Source: Allantophomopsis cytisporea (lineage: Eukaryota > Ascomycota > Leotiomycetes > Phacidiales > Phacidiaceae). Taken from it: a stretch of DNA of 64,000 nucleotides. The stretch covers positions 558,001-622,000 of the forward strand of contig CP103022.1 in assembly GCA_024752435.1 (NCBI GenBank), given 5' to 3'. The translations under genes and the position numbers were made by a program. The notes below the pieces were generated by a model, which ran no database searches, was not told where the DNA came from, and saw only the letters and a program-made list of their open reading frames with translations. Shown piece by piece: positions 46,115 through 57,049 of the stretch (position 1 is its first letter; each line of letters opens with the position of its first letter).

Positions 46115-47367
46115 CTAGCCCTCAAATGGAGTCTCATACGGACGCTCTGCTTGCGGTGTCAATCTAGCGAGATGACGGCGTTGTCCTGTCTCCCAATCCA
46201 CAAGAGCTGAGTGCTGCGTAACACGGTTATCCCAGACAACAACAGTGCCCTCGGCCCATTTCACACGGGCCTGAAAGTCAGTTCCGTAGGCGATGTGGTC
46301 ATACAAGAATTTGAGAAGAGCGTCACTCTCCTCCTTCTTGTATCCGACGACAAAACGAGCGACTATCCCTGAGTCAACAAAAATTCATAGATTAGGGTCG
46401 CAAAACTTACATTGTGGGTTGATGTAGAGAGCCTTCTCTCCAGTTGCAGGGTGAGTTCTTACAATTGGGTGCACATTTTGTACTGGCTCTCTACGCTTGA
46501 TACCACCCTTAGCAGCAGCAGCATCGACCTGCTCAATACCAGAGTGCACGACCTGGAGTCCATGCAATCTCTTCTGGAATTCTGGACTCAAACGCTTGTA
46601 TGCCTCAACAGCATTAGCAAAGACGGTGTCACCACCAACCTCAGGTACATCCAAAATGTAAAGGAAAGTGGTTCCTGGTGGCTGTGCCTCGTAGCTGATA
46701 TCACTGTGCCAGGCTACAGAGCTAGTTCTCGACTCAAAGAACGTCTTGTGAGAGTTGTCACCAGCACCACGGTGCACGATGTGGAATTCCGGGTGACCAG
46801 CAGGCGAGCCGGAAGTGGGGTGGATGTGGTGACGACCGAAGTACTGTGCGAAGTCCTTGGCCTCCTGGAGAGGGAGGTCGGCAAAGTCTTGGTCACGGAA
46901 GGCTACAACCTTTCGCTGTGCTACGTATAGAGCAAGCTGGTCCTTGCCAGCTGGTGTAAGCTTGCTCAGCTGAACGCCTTTGACTTCCGAACCGATGGAA
47001 GGTGTAAGATCAAGAGCTTCGGAGCCGGCAGGGAGGAGGTCCTTGAATGAAGGGTCGGCATCCTTGCCGTGCTCGTAATGCTCGAATGGCTCGAGAGGGG
47101 GGTACTTTTGCTCAGGGTTCCATGTTGGGAGGTAGTTTTTGTACTGTTGGTATCAGTATACGTTGACTTATACGTGCTTCAGGAGCTGGAACTCACCTTA
47201 GCAGCTGAGAAGCCAGCCGTTCCTTTCTCCTCGGCCTCTTTCTCATAACCAATTCCAGCAAGCTCTTTATATTGCCCCTGGCCGAAGCCAGCAGGTTGTT
47301 GGGTCTTAGTGGCGGCGACGGGGACGACGCGAGGAGCCTGGATAGATTCCGTAGCAGCAGGCGCCAT
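46115..47367 (-). CDS. JLP1: TauD/JLP1-type sulfonate/alpha-ketoglutarate dioxygenase
   Basis: Exons 47367-47197, 47143-46411 and 46368-46115 give 385 residues. The enzyme uses Fe(II) and 2-oxoglutarate to hydroxylate sulfonates such as taurine, releasing sulfite for sulfur assimilation. The iron triad is visible: His203 and Asp205 in WHSDISYE, and the distal His354 in TQHSALVDW. The 2-oxoglutarate-binding arginine is probably Arg370 in RRHLARLT. Other signatures are GVQLSKLTPAGKDQLALYVAQRKVVAFRDQDF and PPGTTFLYILDVPEVGGDTVFAN. In yeast JLP1 is induced when sulfur is limiting; I could not pick out a regulator site by eye. Substrate range beyond sulfonates cannot be judged. Confidence 0.92.
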
Positions 47368-48783
47368 GATGAATAATTTCAAGAAGTCAAGATTAAGAAA
47401 AGTGCAAAATTGAGGGCAAGTCAAATTGGCAGGGACGAAAATTGATAAGTAGACAGAGCGATCAAGATGTGAAATAGAAGAAGCAAGAGCATGTACCTAC
47501 CTATATATCTATGCTTTTAGTGCTCAATGAAGCGGGTGGGGAAGAGAGGTACAAAGCCAGCACACCATCAGCACATATAATCGCACGTCCTGCCATGCAA
47601 GCTGCCCAATGTACTTCCAGTAACAAATGAATGAATGAAATGGAATGATAGCAGCAGCGAAAGAACCAACCCCAAGCCAACCCAACCCCCGACTGACCCC
47701 ACCACGCCCACCACGCCAGTGCCATACAGTAGTTACATGTTATCGAATCCCATAACATCATCCCAACCCGGCGGGCAAAATAAGGCAGTTGTGGGAGGTG
47801 AAGCCCCATGTCATTGTTGCCGAATTGCCCTTACGCGGCGATATTCGTGCTCAGTCGTGATCAAGATCCCTCATTGCGCCATCTCGTGTGAGTGTGCCCG
47901 CACGGTACTGGTGATAAGTAAGACTGCACTGCACTGCACTGCACTGCACTGCTACACAGATGATCCATCCGTTCCTGCCTGCCAATCTTGATACGCTTCG
48001 TACTGACCATTGGCTCAGGCGGGCCATCACCACCACGCATTACTGAGCATTACAGAGCGTCGTCGATGGATGGGGGAGGTCGAAGTGGGGTATAGCATCA
48101 CGTGCACGATGAGGTGATTGACGGGAATAAACTCGTCGACCTTATCTGTACGATGATACAATGCGTATATCAGAGCACACGCCCACACCGAACACTGCAG
48201 ATTCCATTATTATTATTTTTATTATAATTATACTCATTCAATTGAAACGCTTTCTTTTTAATATTATAAATGTTTCCATTTGCTCTATAGTACATGGCAT
48301 CGCGACCAGACATGTTTTCATAAATCGTGAGTACCTAAGAAAAGTGATGGTCTGTCGCAATACTATTGTGAGTTGAGATGTTCTATCCGTTTAGCCGTCC
48401 CTTCCAACGCCGTCGCCCAAATTATCATTCTCGCTCTCTCGCTGGAAAAGAAGAACAAAAGAGAACGGTCCAAACAAGGGCGAAAAGCGAATTTTCAAGC
48501 TGATCAAAAATGCCGGAACTCCTTCAAACTCCCCCACCTTAGCCTCCCCAAACACCTTAGCTCAATGTTTGTAACAGAGCACAAGCTTGATGCAATAATC
48601 AGAAACAAAGGAAATAGACCCCTTGGCCAGCAAATATCTGCATTGTCGACCAAGGCAACTGACCCAGATACCCACCCTTCGCGCGAAAACCGGTGTGCAA
48701 TCGCACGGGTATCAGAATGACAGAAAAAAAAGATTGTGTCGATGTTCGTTTTCAACAACCACACTATCACCAAACAATTGAGA
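47368..48783. other. Intergenic, one short pentamer repeat
   Basis: About 1.4 kb between the dioxygenase promoter and the 3' end of the PPR gene. It holds an (ACTGC)n run (47923-47952) and GAATG-type words near 47625. No gene seen; frames of 60-118 codons overlap one another. Confidence 0.5.
47923..47952. repeat. (ACTGC)n microsatellite
   Basis: Six near-perfect pentamers. Confidence 0.85.
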
Positions 48784-51700
48784 TTACAAAGCAGGCTCGA
48801 CGTTACCAACAAGCTCATAGATCTTGTTGGCGACAGCTCCTGGGTAGCCTCTGCTCATCATCTCTTGGACAACGCCCTTTGCGCTGGCGCGATCAGAGAC
48901 GGCGAGAAAGGCTCTTGTCATCGCCTCGTAGGTGCTTGGCTCGCGCTTCTCGCGACCAACAGCAGCGTACATAGATTTGGCTTTGTTGATGTCCTTCTCA
49001 TTGGCCCAGCCATGAATGAGAGTGTTGGCAATGTAGGGAGTCATCTCGACGCGTCTGGCAGCCATATCACGAAGAATCTCCTCGGTACCGGAAACCTCGT
49101 GGTTGGCAACCATGGACTCGAAAAGAGCTTGGTATAGACATGCTTGTGGGCGAATTGATGGATCAGCAAGGACTGAGTCAAAGATGGCGCGGGCGCCCGT
49201 AATGTCGTGCATGACACAACCCTTGGCGTGAATGAGGGAAGAATAGTGGACTGCATCAGGCTTCTGGCCAGACTGCCGGATCAAATCGAGGACAGCCTCT
49301 GCAGCGGCCATGTTGACAGGTTCGAGAGTAGCGTGAGTGTCGACGAGAAGCTTGTAGGTATGGTTCGTTGGCTGAATTCCCTTGGAGAGCATGCGGTCGT
49401 AGTACGCAATGACCTTCGCCTTGTCGCGTTTCGTGGTTAGGAAGAATTGCATAAGACTGTTGTATGGCGCTGGGCGAGCCTTGTAGTTTGGCATCGACTC
49501 CATCTCCTCAAACAACTCCTCAGCAAACTTCTCATCGCTGACACGGCAAAGAGCGTTGACGATAGTTCCATATGTGACACTAGTTGGGCAGACACCGAGA
49601 GCACGCATTTCAGCGAAGTAGAAAAGACAGTCATCAATGCGACGAGCCTTACCAAGCTTTCCAATCAGAGCATTGTAGAGGAACGAAGAAGGCTCGACAC
49701 CCTCAGACTTTGCGCGGTGGAAGATCTTGACAGCTTCAGTAGCCTCATCAAAGGTCTTAGCTTGCTCCTTGAGAGTAGTGATGTAGAGTCCGAAAGTGTT
49801 GGCGGTTGGTGCAGATCCCATATCAAGCAATTCCTGGTGATATTGACCGGCAAGTGCACGCTTGTTCAATGTCAAGCAGGCACCAACCATAGCATCGAGA
49901 ATAGAAATCCATCCGTAACGAACGACAGGGTACTGTGCGAGGAGTGGAATATCGGTTCTGGCCATAGCAAGGATATCGTTGACAAGATTGGAGTTACCCT
50001 CACGAGCGGCAGCGGCAATGAGCTTGGCGTAGGTAACGTAACGTGGATGACGACCAGCGCGGCGCATGTTACGGAAACGACTCATTGCCTCGTTCAATCT
50101 GGATGTCTTAGCGCGACCACCAGTACCTCTCTCGAGTTCGTCAACGATAAGTGATGAACCCTTGAAATCAGTGGACGCCTGGTATGGATCGAAAGTGTCC
50201 TCGAAAGTAGGAACAGGAGCGTGCACCATTGGCTGGAAGAACATTGCGTCTTGAGATATATGAATAGACTCTGAGATGCCTCGGACTGCCATGAAGTGCT
50301 GAATGAACTCCATGCCTTCCTCGACCTCATCTGCTACCTGTGGGTGTGCTGCACGGATGCGAGCAAACAAATGGGTAGCCTCGGACAAACCTTGCTGGAC
50401 CTGACCGGATCCAATAAGTGCGACAGCATACATGGCCGTGGGCTCAATGAACGCAGGGGTGACCGTCATCTCTGGAGCCGAAAGGATTTCCCAATGCTTC
50501 TGGGCTGTAGCAACGTCACCATCACGAACGTTGAGGGCTAACATTGCCATGGCTGGAGTTGCGATGCCTTCGTAGTCAAGAGGAATGCGAGCAAAGGCTG
50601 CGAATGCAGTTGGTTGGTCACCCTTGTCTGCTGCCTTTGTAGCAATCTGGCTCATAGAAGCAGCCTTCAATGGGTAGTGAAGTCCCTCGGCCCAGATAAG
50701 TGCTTCAGGCAGAGTACCTCTGTCGATCAAACCCTGCACAACGCCACGGGACAATACAGCATCGCGGAATGTTACATCTTGTCCACTGTATGCGGCAACG
50801 ATCTTGTTGTAGAACTTGATAGCGCCATCGAACTTGTCAGAATCGATATAAGCCTTGACAACTGCAGCGTAAACTACAGAGTCCTGACGACCATTGAGCT
50901 CGAGCTCACCGTTGTTGTCGGAAACAGCCAATGCCTTGTACTTATTATAGTATTCAACAGCACTGCTAAGGTCTCCCGACTTGGTGAATCCTATGATCAT
51001 GGATGGGTAAGTGGTAGCCAAAGGTGTCACATTCTGTGCGATCATGTGGTTATACATGGAAATCATATCAGAAATGCGACCAGCTTCAGCACAAGCGGCC
51101 ATAAGCTGAGAGTATGTATGAGCGGAGAAGGATCGCCGAGTCTGCGAGGTTGAGTTCTGGAAGAGTTGCACAGCCAGATCAAGTCTGTCCTCCTCGGCGA
51201 GAATAGCATACTCAAACTCATTGGATGCAAACATGAATTTACCGGCCTCTTCCATTCCACCAAAACGAACACGCTTGTCCTCCAATGTTCGCTTAAGGCT
51301 CGAAACTTCAAGAGATCTGGTAGCCAACAGCTGGATCAGAGTGCCATAAGTGTTGGTGTTTGGTGTGACCTTTCGGCGAAGCATATCAGCATAGACATCG
51401 AGAGCCTTTGGAACAATCTGATTCTTCTCAACAGGCAAGTGAATAGCTGCAGAGATTAGAGCATTGTAGGCATCGGCGGTTGGCTGGATACCACCAACGA
51501 GCATGGCCTCGAATACAGTCGGGATCTCAGCATATCGTTCAGCATCCGACAACTTTGTCAAGTGTGTCGCATATGACTCGGACTGAGCTGCTCCTCGAGC
51601 ACTGACCGTGGTAGTAGAGCTCAACTGCGATCGAGCTGAAGTTACACTGTTGGGTGTAGCCGAGCGAGATGCGACTGGGCTTGAGAGTCGTTCTTCCGAC

Positions 51701-52305
51701 TGAACATCCGCAGAAGCAGACTTGTGGGTGGCAATCTCCTGGGCAATAGCCGCATCGATCTGCGCGAGCGCAGCCGCCTCCTCGACATCATCCTGGACCT
51801 TTTTGAAATCGTCAACGGCCCCAGTGCTGAAGGCTCGGATAACGGTTGCACGTGTTGGATCGAGCGTCTGATAGTCGAGTTCGGGCTCCTCATACGCTGG
51901 GAATTCTTCGACCTCGGAGATTGGCTTCCACTCGATTCGTTTCGTGAATTGAAATTGTGTCCACTCCTTCTCGCCCTCGGCAACACGCTGCTGTTGATGC
52001 TTCCACGCATCGAAGTATGCGTCTAAACCTCCATCACTGCCCGTTCGCTTCTCAACATGGCCTTCTGCGGGGACAGAAGTTGTCGCACTTGTCTGAAAAG
52101 CATTTTGAAATTGGTGACTGGTAAGTTGACTGAGACGGCTGTGACGCTGGGAGAGTTCGGGTCTTCGCTGAGTCGCAGAAGAGAGTTGACTTGGGAGACC
52201 GGCCTGACTTGCACCAGTGATGAAGGATTGGGCGTAGCCGTGGGTGAGAGATTTCGTTAATCCCTGGCGAGCGAGATTCGAATAGAGGTTGGAGTAGATG
52301 GGCAT
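48784..52305 (-). CDS. cya-5: Large mitochondrial PPR protein, CYA-5-like
   Basis: One uninterrupted exon of 1173 residues. The N-terminus is basic and free of acid at first, with many Ser, Gln and Arg (MPIYSNLYSNLARQGLTKSL), as for a mitochondrial presequence. From about residue 230 there are many degenerate 35-residue pentatricopeptide repeats: PTADAYNALISAAIHLP, TPNTNTYGTLIQLLA, EPSSFLYNALIGKLGKARRIDDCLFYF, CPTSVTYGTIVNALCRVSDEKFAEELF and QPTNHTYKLLVDTHA. Such proteins bind organellar RNA. Size and layout match Neurospora CYA-5, needed for cytochrome oxidase subunit 1 expression, and fission yeast Ppr4. Orthology is inferred; another large fungal PPR protein is possible. Antisense frames up to 235 codons within it are shadows. 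Confidence 0.85.
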   Translation of the reverse strand: MPIYSNLYSNLARQGLTKSLTHGYAQSFITGASQAGLPSQLSSATQRRPELSQRHSRLSQLTSHQFQNAFQTSATTSVPAEGHVEKRTGSDGGLDAYFDAWKHQQQRVAEGEKEWTQFQFTKRIEWKPISEVEEFPAYEEPELDYQTLDPTRATVIRAFSTGAVDDFKKVQDDVEEAAALAQIDAAIAQEIATHKSASADVQSEERLSSPVASRSATPNSVTSARSQLSSTTTVSARGAAQSESYATHLTKLSDAERYAEIPTVFEAMLVGGIQPTADAYNALISAAIHLPVEKNQIVPKALDVYADMLRRKVTPNTNTYGTLIQLLATRSLEVSSLKRTLEDKRVRFGGMEEAGKFMFASNEFEYAILAEEDRLDLAVQLFQNSTSQTRRSFSAHTYSQLMAACAEAGRISDMISMYNHMIAQNVTPLATTYPSMIIGFTKSGDLSSAVEYYNKYKALAVSDNNGELELNGRQDSVVYAAVVKAYIDSDKFDGAIKFYNKIVAAYSGQDVTFRDAVLSRGVVQGLIDRGTLPEALIWAEGLHYPLKAASMSQIATKAADKGDQPTAFAAFARIPLDYEGIATPAMAMLALNVRDGDVATAQKHWEILSAPEMTVTPAFIEPTAMYAVALIGSGQVQQGLSEATHLFARIRAAHPQVADEVEEGMEFIQHFMAVRGISESIHISQDAMFFQPMVHAPVPTFEDTFDPYQASTDFKGSSLIVDELERGTGGRAKTSRLNEAMSRFRNMRRAGRHPRYVTYAKLIAAAAREGNSNLVNDILAMARTDIPLLAQYPVVRYGWISILDAMVGACLTLNKRALAGQYHQELLDMGSAPTANTFGLYITTLKEQAKTFDEATEAVKIFHRAKSEGVEPSSFLYNALIGKLGKARRIDDCLFYFAEMRALGVCPTSVTYGTIVNALCRVSDEKFAEELFEEMESMPNYKARPAPYNSLMQFFLTTKRDKAKVIAYYDRMLSKGIQPTNHTYKLLVDTHATLEPVNMAAAEAVLDLIRQSGQKPDAVHYSSLIHAKGCVMHDITGARAIFDSVLADPSIRPQACLYQALFESMVANHEVSGTEEILRDMAARRVEMTPYIANTLIHGWANEKDINKAKSMYAAVGREKREPSTYEAMTRAFLAVSDRASAKGVVQEMMSRGYPGAVANKIYELVGNVEPAL

Positions 52306-53535
52306 TTAGTTGTTTGTTATAACCTCTCGGAGTGGAGAGAGGTGAGACTGTGCAAAGGCTACCGTCAGCGACTGTTGGTACAGCAAGTATATTTTTATTT
52401 TTTTGCAACAGTGATTTCCTGCGCCCCACGGTTCTGAAGTACAAATACCGAGTTTCAAGGGTATGACTCACATACGGTCTCAATATAGAATTAATTGCAG
52501 GTTCATTTGACAGCAGGAAGGCCGTCAAACAACGCGCTGGCAAAGATTATATGAAGTAAAGAATATCGAAGCAAGAGATTGATTGGACTGCGCCCTAGTT
52601 GGAGTGTGAGAACAGGCGAGGGCGAAGAAGTGAATGCAGTATATAGTAGGATAGGCCGGCAGGGGAGAAGAGAAGAGAAGAGTTGTGGGATGTCTTTTTG
52701 AGGCGGGAGAGACAATAGATACTTTGTGATTGTACTGAGTAGAAGTAATGTACAAATTAGAGAATTTGAGGAATTTTGGAGAGTGGCGCGAGGTTCCAGT
52801 CAGTAGTATTCACTCTACTGTCAGTGTGTGAGTGAGTGGTGTTGGAGCTCGGATGAGGATGGATTCCCTGATGAGTGTGTTCCGGGAGTGTTCAGGGTGT
52901 ACGCGCAAAGAGTGATCTGTGTGTGCATGCAAGTGCGTGCAAGTGCCTGGAAGAGAGAGTGTGCGAGATCTCCACTACTTAGGCTTCCACCAACGTAACG
53001 CGGACGATAATGATAGCTTAATTGGATTGCTTGCTCACTACCCAACCAGCAGCAGTTGGATGTATAACGGGTATGAGGAAGAATATGTTCCGGAGAGGAG
53101 TTTCATCCAAACCAGGTATGTTCTGGAGCATTGAGGAATCCCAATATTCTAGTCAGATGGGGATGCTGGTCAGCAGATTGAGATGCGAAGAATACTCGGG
53201 GGAGGATAGAGAGAGAGAGAGAGAGGACAACAAGCTTATGTCAGTAAGCAAGTACGCACATGAATAGAGTATGGAGTAAGGCAAGGCAAGGTAAGATCAG
53301 AAGTCAAATTCCAAGACCCGAGGAGGGGGATAGCAGGCACGGCAGGGCAGCACCGAGCCGCCGAAGAGAAATACCTGAGTGAGAGTTCACCTTTCTTCTC
53401 CTCTTCTCCTCTTCTCCTCTCCACCACTCGGAGTATAATTTCTATGGATCTCTTCTGGTTGGAAGTTTGTTGGTTCGAGGCAAAATAGGCACAGATCGGG
53501 TCGAATGGGGCAGAACAAGATGGAGCAAAATTGAC

Positions 53536-53575
53536 ACATTTTTACATTTTTACATTTTTACATTTTAACATTTTT
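53536..53575. repeat. (ACATTTTT)n tandem repeat
   Basis: Five copies of an 8-nt unit with one substitution. Confidence 0.85.
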
Positions 53576-53948
53576 GCAGTGCAGTACACCGGAGTACAGT
53601 GGTAAAGGACTCGCTCGACTTGACTTTCCCTTACCGCAGAGATGCCCTTTTCTTTTCTTCCCCCTCGAGTTTTCTCCCGTAGTGTGGCCTACACGAGCAG
53701 GTGGATATTAGTCAGGTAAAATAAATGCATTCCGGAGGAAAAGGTACGCAGTGTCATTGTACAAGGGTTTTCGTATGACTCAATGATCTCCTGTGCAGTC
53801 ATTGGCTCCAGGGGGTAAGGCTTGTGTGCCGTTGGCCCACCGAAGTCTTGTCATCATCACTTCGCATTCTCAATTCACAAGGACAGAACGAGAAAGTTGC
53901 GGGTGCGCAGTCGTGGCAGTCAAGGTCAAGTCAAATGCCTAGTCCTTA

Positions 53949-54042
53949 GGTAGTCCATAATCCATAGACCATAGTCCATAGTCTATAATCCATAATCCAT
54001 CGTCTATAATCCATCATCCATCATCTATAATCCATAATCCAG
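53949..54042. repeat. Degenerate ATAATCCAT-type tandem repeat
   Basis: About eleven copies of a 7-10 nt unit (ATAATCCAT, ATAGTCCAT, ATCATCCAT, GTCTATA variants) spread over roughly 95 nt. Confidence 0.8.
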
Positions 54043-54199
54043 ACCAACGGTGAATCCCTTTCAAATCCCTTTCACGTGACTAGACTGATTGCAAATCTGC
54101 GTAGAGTAGGTAGTATGCGTACTGTGTACATGTCTGGGTAAAGCTAGAAGACTAGTAGTCGCGGGCTGTCGCGTGTGAATTCAAGTCACTTGGTGTAAG

Positions 54200-54291
54200 T
54201 ATGTACTACTACTACTACTACGACTACTACCACTACGACTACTACCACTACCACTACCACTACCACTACCACTACCACTACCACGACTACT
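54200..54291. repeat. (TAC)n/(TACCAC)n compound microsatellite
   Basis: A TAC trinucleotide run passing into CTACGA and then about seven TACCAC hexamers. Confidence 0.85.
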
Positions 54292-54841
54292 TACTCTACA
54301 TAGACCCGTGTGAAAACGGATGCATCGCTCTGATTGAAGTCCCCGAGCCCGACTCGATGGCGGTTTCTTACTGTGCTTTTGTCTCTTCCCCACATTTAGG
54401 GCGTAAACAGGGTCTCGAGACTGGACAACAGCCAATATCCCATCAAACCCCATCGAGTACCACGAGAAGGGCACCGAATCACATAGACCCAGACCCGACC
54501 CGACCCTTTTATTTTATTCTATACTTTTCATTTGCATGATCACTTCTGCAGTGTACAGTATACGCGTATACGCAAAGCTTGAATGTGCAGAGTGTGAAAC
54601 CCCCATGTCCTGGGGTTTAGAGACCTTACACCCGAATTCCCGGCCCTAGCGTCGGTAAGTCGGAGGTTCATAGTCAGCGTTCTCCGTCTGCTGCTCGATC
54701 AAAGCTCCGACCGTATTCTATGTACAGTAAGTACCTCAGGTACATATGTACCTCTCTCTGATGTACGCAGGATGGCAAAGTCCGGATGGACGATCCAAAT
54801 CGATCCAGCGATCCAGCGATCCATCCAACGAATATCAATCA

Positions 54842-54870
54842 CATCCCATCCCATCCCATCCCATCCCATC
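54842..54870. repeat. (CATCC)n microsatellite
   Basis: About six perfect pentamers. Confidence 0.85.
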
Positions 54871-55147
54871 ACATCAACCTCCACGCACGCCAGGACCCCA
54901 GCCATATTGTTCCAGCCATGTTCAAACGACTAACCGCATAACATCATGTCCTTCTTTCGGCCTGTGCAAAGTCAGCTATTTAGATGTCCGTCTATTATTA
55001 TGCTAATGCATTAGTTGGCATTAAGGAGAATTTCCACAGCTACCCGCTGTTGTGTTGATAGGGGCTCGGCCTATGATGTGAGAACCAATGTACAGCAACG
55101 AGAAGTACAGAGAAACACCGAGTACTCTTCACTCTTCTAAGCCAGTC

Positions 55148-55199
55148 TGATTTCGATTGTGATTTCGAGTGTGATTTCGATTTCGATTTCGATTTCAAT
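55148..55199. repeat. (GATTTC)n repeat
   Basis: About seven hexamers, the first ones separated by GTGT and GAGT spacers. Confidence 0.8.
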
Positions 55200-55550
55200 T
55201 TTCCCTTCCTTTTTCTTCTGAATAAAAATAAACCCCTGAGTGATCAAATTCTGATGTGGTATTGACTTTCTGCCTGAGATACCCGTTTCTTTTTTCATGT
55301 GGTGACAGGTGACAGTACTAAGATAGCTAGGTGAGTAACGACAACTAAGTCAAATCCCACTACCAGACACACCTCTCTCACGGTACTCTTCCGAAACCAC
55401 AGCACTACTGCTACGTACCTCCAAGATCCCCTACTGTTCATTGGCTGAGAGTGAACATCAAACAACGACATTCCTAACTCACCCCGAGAAGTCATCTATC
55501 ACCAGTATATTACTCTCTCTCTCTCCTTCTCCCTCAATTCAAGGACCTCA

Positions 55551-57049
55551 ATGCATACCGCCGTATCAGCTCCGGGAAAGGTCCTCCTTGCCGGTGGGTA
55601 TCTGGTCCTTGACAGAGAGTATACCGGTCTCGTCTTCGGCCTCAGTGCACGTATTCACGTGATCGTGCAGGACATTGGTACTAGTTCTGGAGTCCAGCTC
55701 TCGGAGATAGTTGTCCAAAGTCCGCAGTTTCGAGATGCGCAATGGAGATATGGCTACCACCAAGCCGTAGACCAGGGTGGTGTGGTGGTCACTCAATTGC
55801 AAGGGTAAGAGAAACCTCTCTTTCACTGTCCCGTTCTCTCTCTCTCTCAGTATGCCTGCTTTGACCCCCTCATCTACATGATGGCTTCGTTCATTGAGTC
55901 TGTAGCACGTAAAGAATACCTGTGATATATCACTTAGATATTGTATGTCTCGGCATGGCTTTCTGGACAGTATACTTACTCTTCTGTAGAGCCTCAATAA
56001 CTCAATCCCGTAACCCCTTTGTGGAAACCGCTCTCAGCTATGCCCTAACGTATATCTCATCCCTGACCAAATCCACCATCAAGTCTACCACCGTCTCCAT
56101 CATCGCCGACGACGACTACTATTCCCAACCGTCAGACCGTCCCAGCACCTCAGAGCGCTTCTCAGACTTCGGCGTCCGCCTCCAAGATGCCCACAAGACC
56201 GGCCTTGGCTCCTCGGCGGCCCTAGTGACCGCCTTCACCGGCGCCATTCTCTCACACTACCTCCCAAAGTCCAAATTCGACATGGCCTCCAAGGAAGGCA
56301 GTACAAGACTGCACAACCTAGCCCAAGCCGCACACTGCGCAGCCCAAGGGAAAGTCGGCTCCGGTTTCGACGTGGCAGCTGCCGTATACGGCACCTGCGT
56401 ATACCGCCGTTTCTCCCCCTCGATCCTCAACGCCCTCGGCGAGATCGGGTCCCCTGAGTTTGCTCAACGGGTTGTCAATGTCGTCGAGGAGAAAGAGGGC
56501 GGCGCTTGGGACACACAGGTCGTCAAGGGCACAGCGCAGATCCCCCAGGGCCTGTCACTGATCATGTGCGATGTCGATTGCGGCTCGCAGACAGTCGGCA
56601 TGGTCAAGAAGGTGCTAGAATGGCGAAAGCAGGACCCGGAGGCCTCCAAATTGCTCTGGGACAATTTGCAGCGCGAGAACGATGACCTGGCTAAGAAGCT
56701 GGCTTCTGGTTCTGTGCGGGACATCAGCGAGGCAATTGGGAAGATCAGAGCGCTTATTAGGGATATGGGAGAGCGTTCTGGTGTGCCGATTGAGCCGAAG
56801 GAGCAGACGGAATTGCTCGATGCACTTAGTGATCTTGAGGGTGTTGTTGGGGGCGTTGTACCTGGCGCTGGTGGATATGATGCTGTTGCGTTGCTTGTTA
56901 AGGATGATGAGGCGACGTTGAAAGGCGTGAAGGCTTTCCTGGCGGATTGGAGCAAGCAAAAATCGAGTAATGTCAAGTTGCTTAATGTCAAGGGGGAGAT
57001 GCAAGGTGTTTATGAGGAGAGTGATGTATATGGTATTTGGCTCAAATAG
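55551..57049 (+). CDS. ERG8: Phosphomevalonate kinase
   Basis: Two exons, 55551-55804 and 55990-57049 (185-nt intron), give 437 residues, near yeast's 451. The enzyme phosphorylates mevalonate-5-phosphate in the pathway to isoprenoids and ergosterol. GHMP-kinase motifs are clear: N-terminal SAPGKVLLAGGYLVLD (residues 6-21), the ATP loop TGLGSSAALVTA (GLGSS from residue 156), and the C-terminal GAGGYDAVALL. NPFVETALSYAL is typical of the family. The intron is longer than most here and contains stops in all frames, so splicing is required; the join gives QLQGASITQSRNP. Confidence 0.95.

Larger units (their letters stand above)
52306..55550. other. Long intergenic region rich in simple repeats
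   Basis: About 3.2 kb between the PPR gene promoter and ERG8. It contains many short tandem repeats listed separately and (GA)n and TTCTCC runs near 53206-53416. No convincing gene or RNA gene; the longest frames (about 110 codons) translate the microsatellites. Confidence 0.55.

Noticed and set aside
49447..50154. 235-codon plus-strand frame inside the PPR gene
   Set aside because: It lies opposite a well-supported PPR reading frame and has no domain or splice structure of its own.
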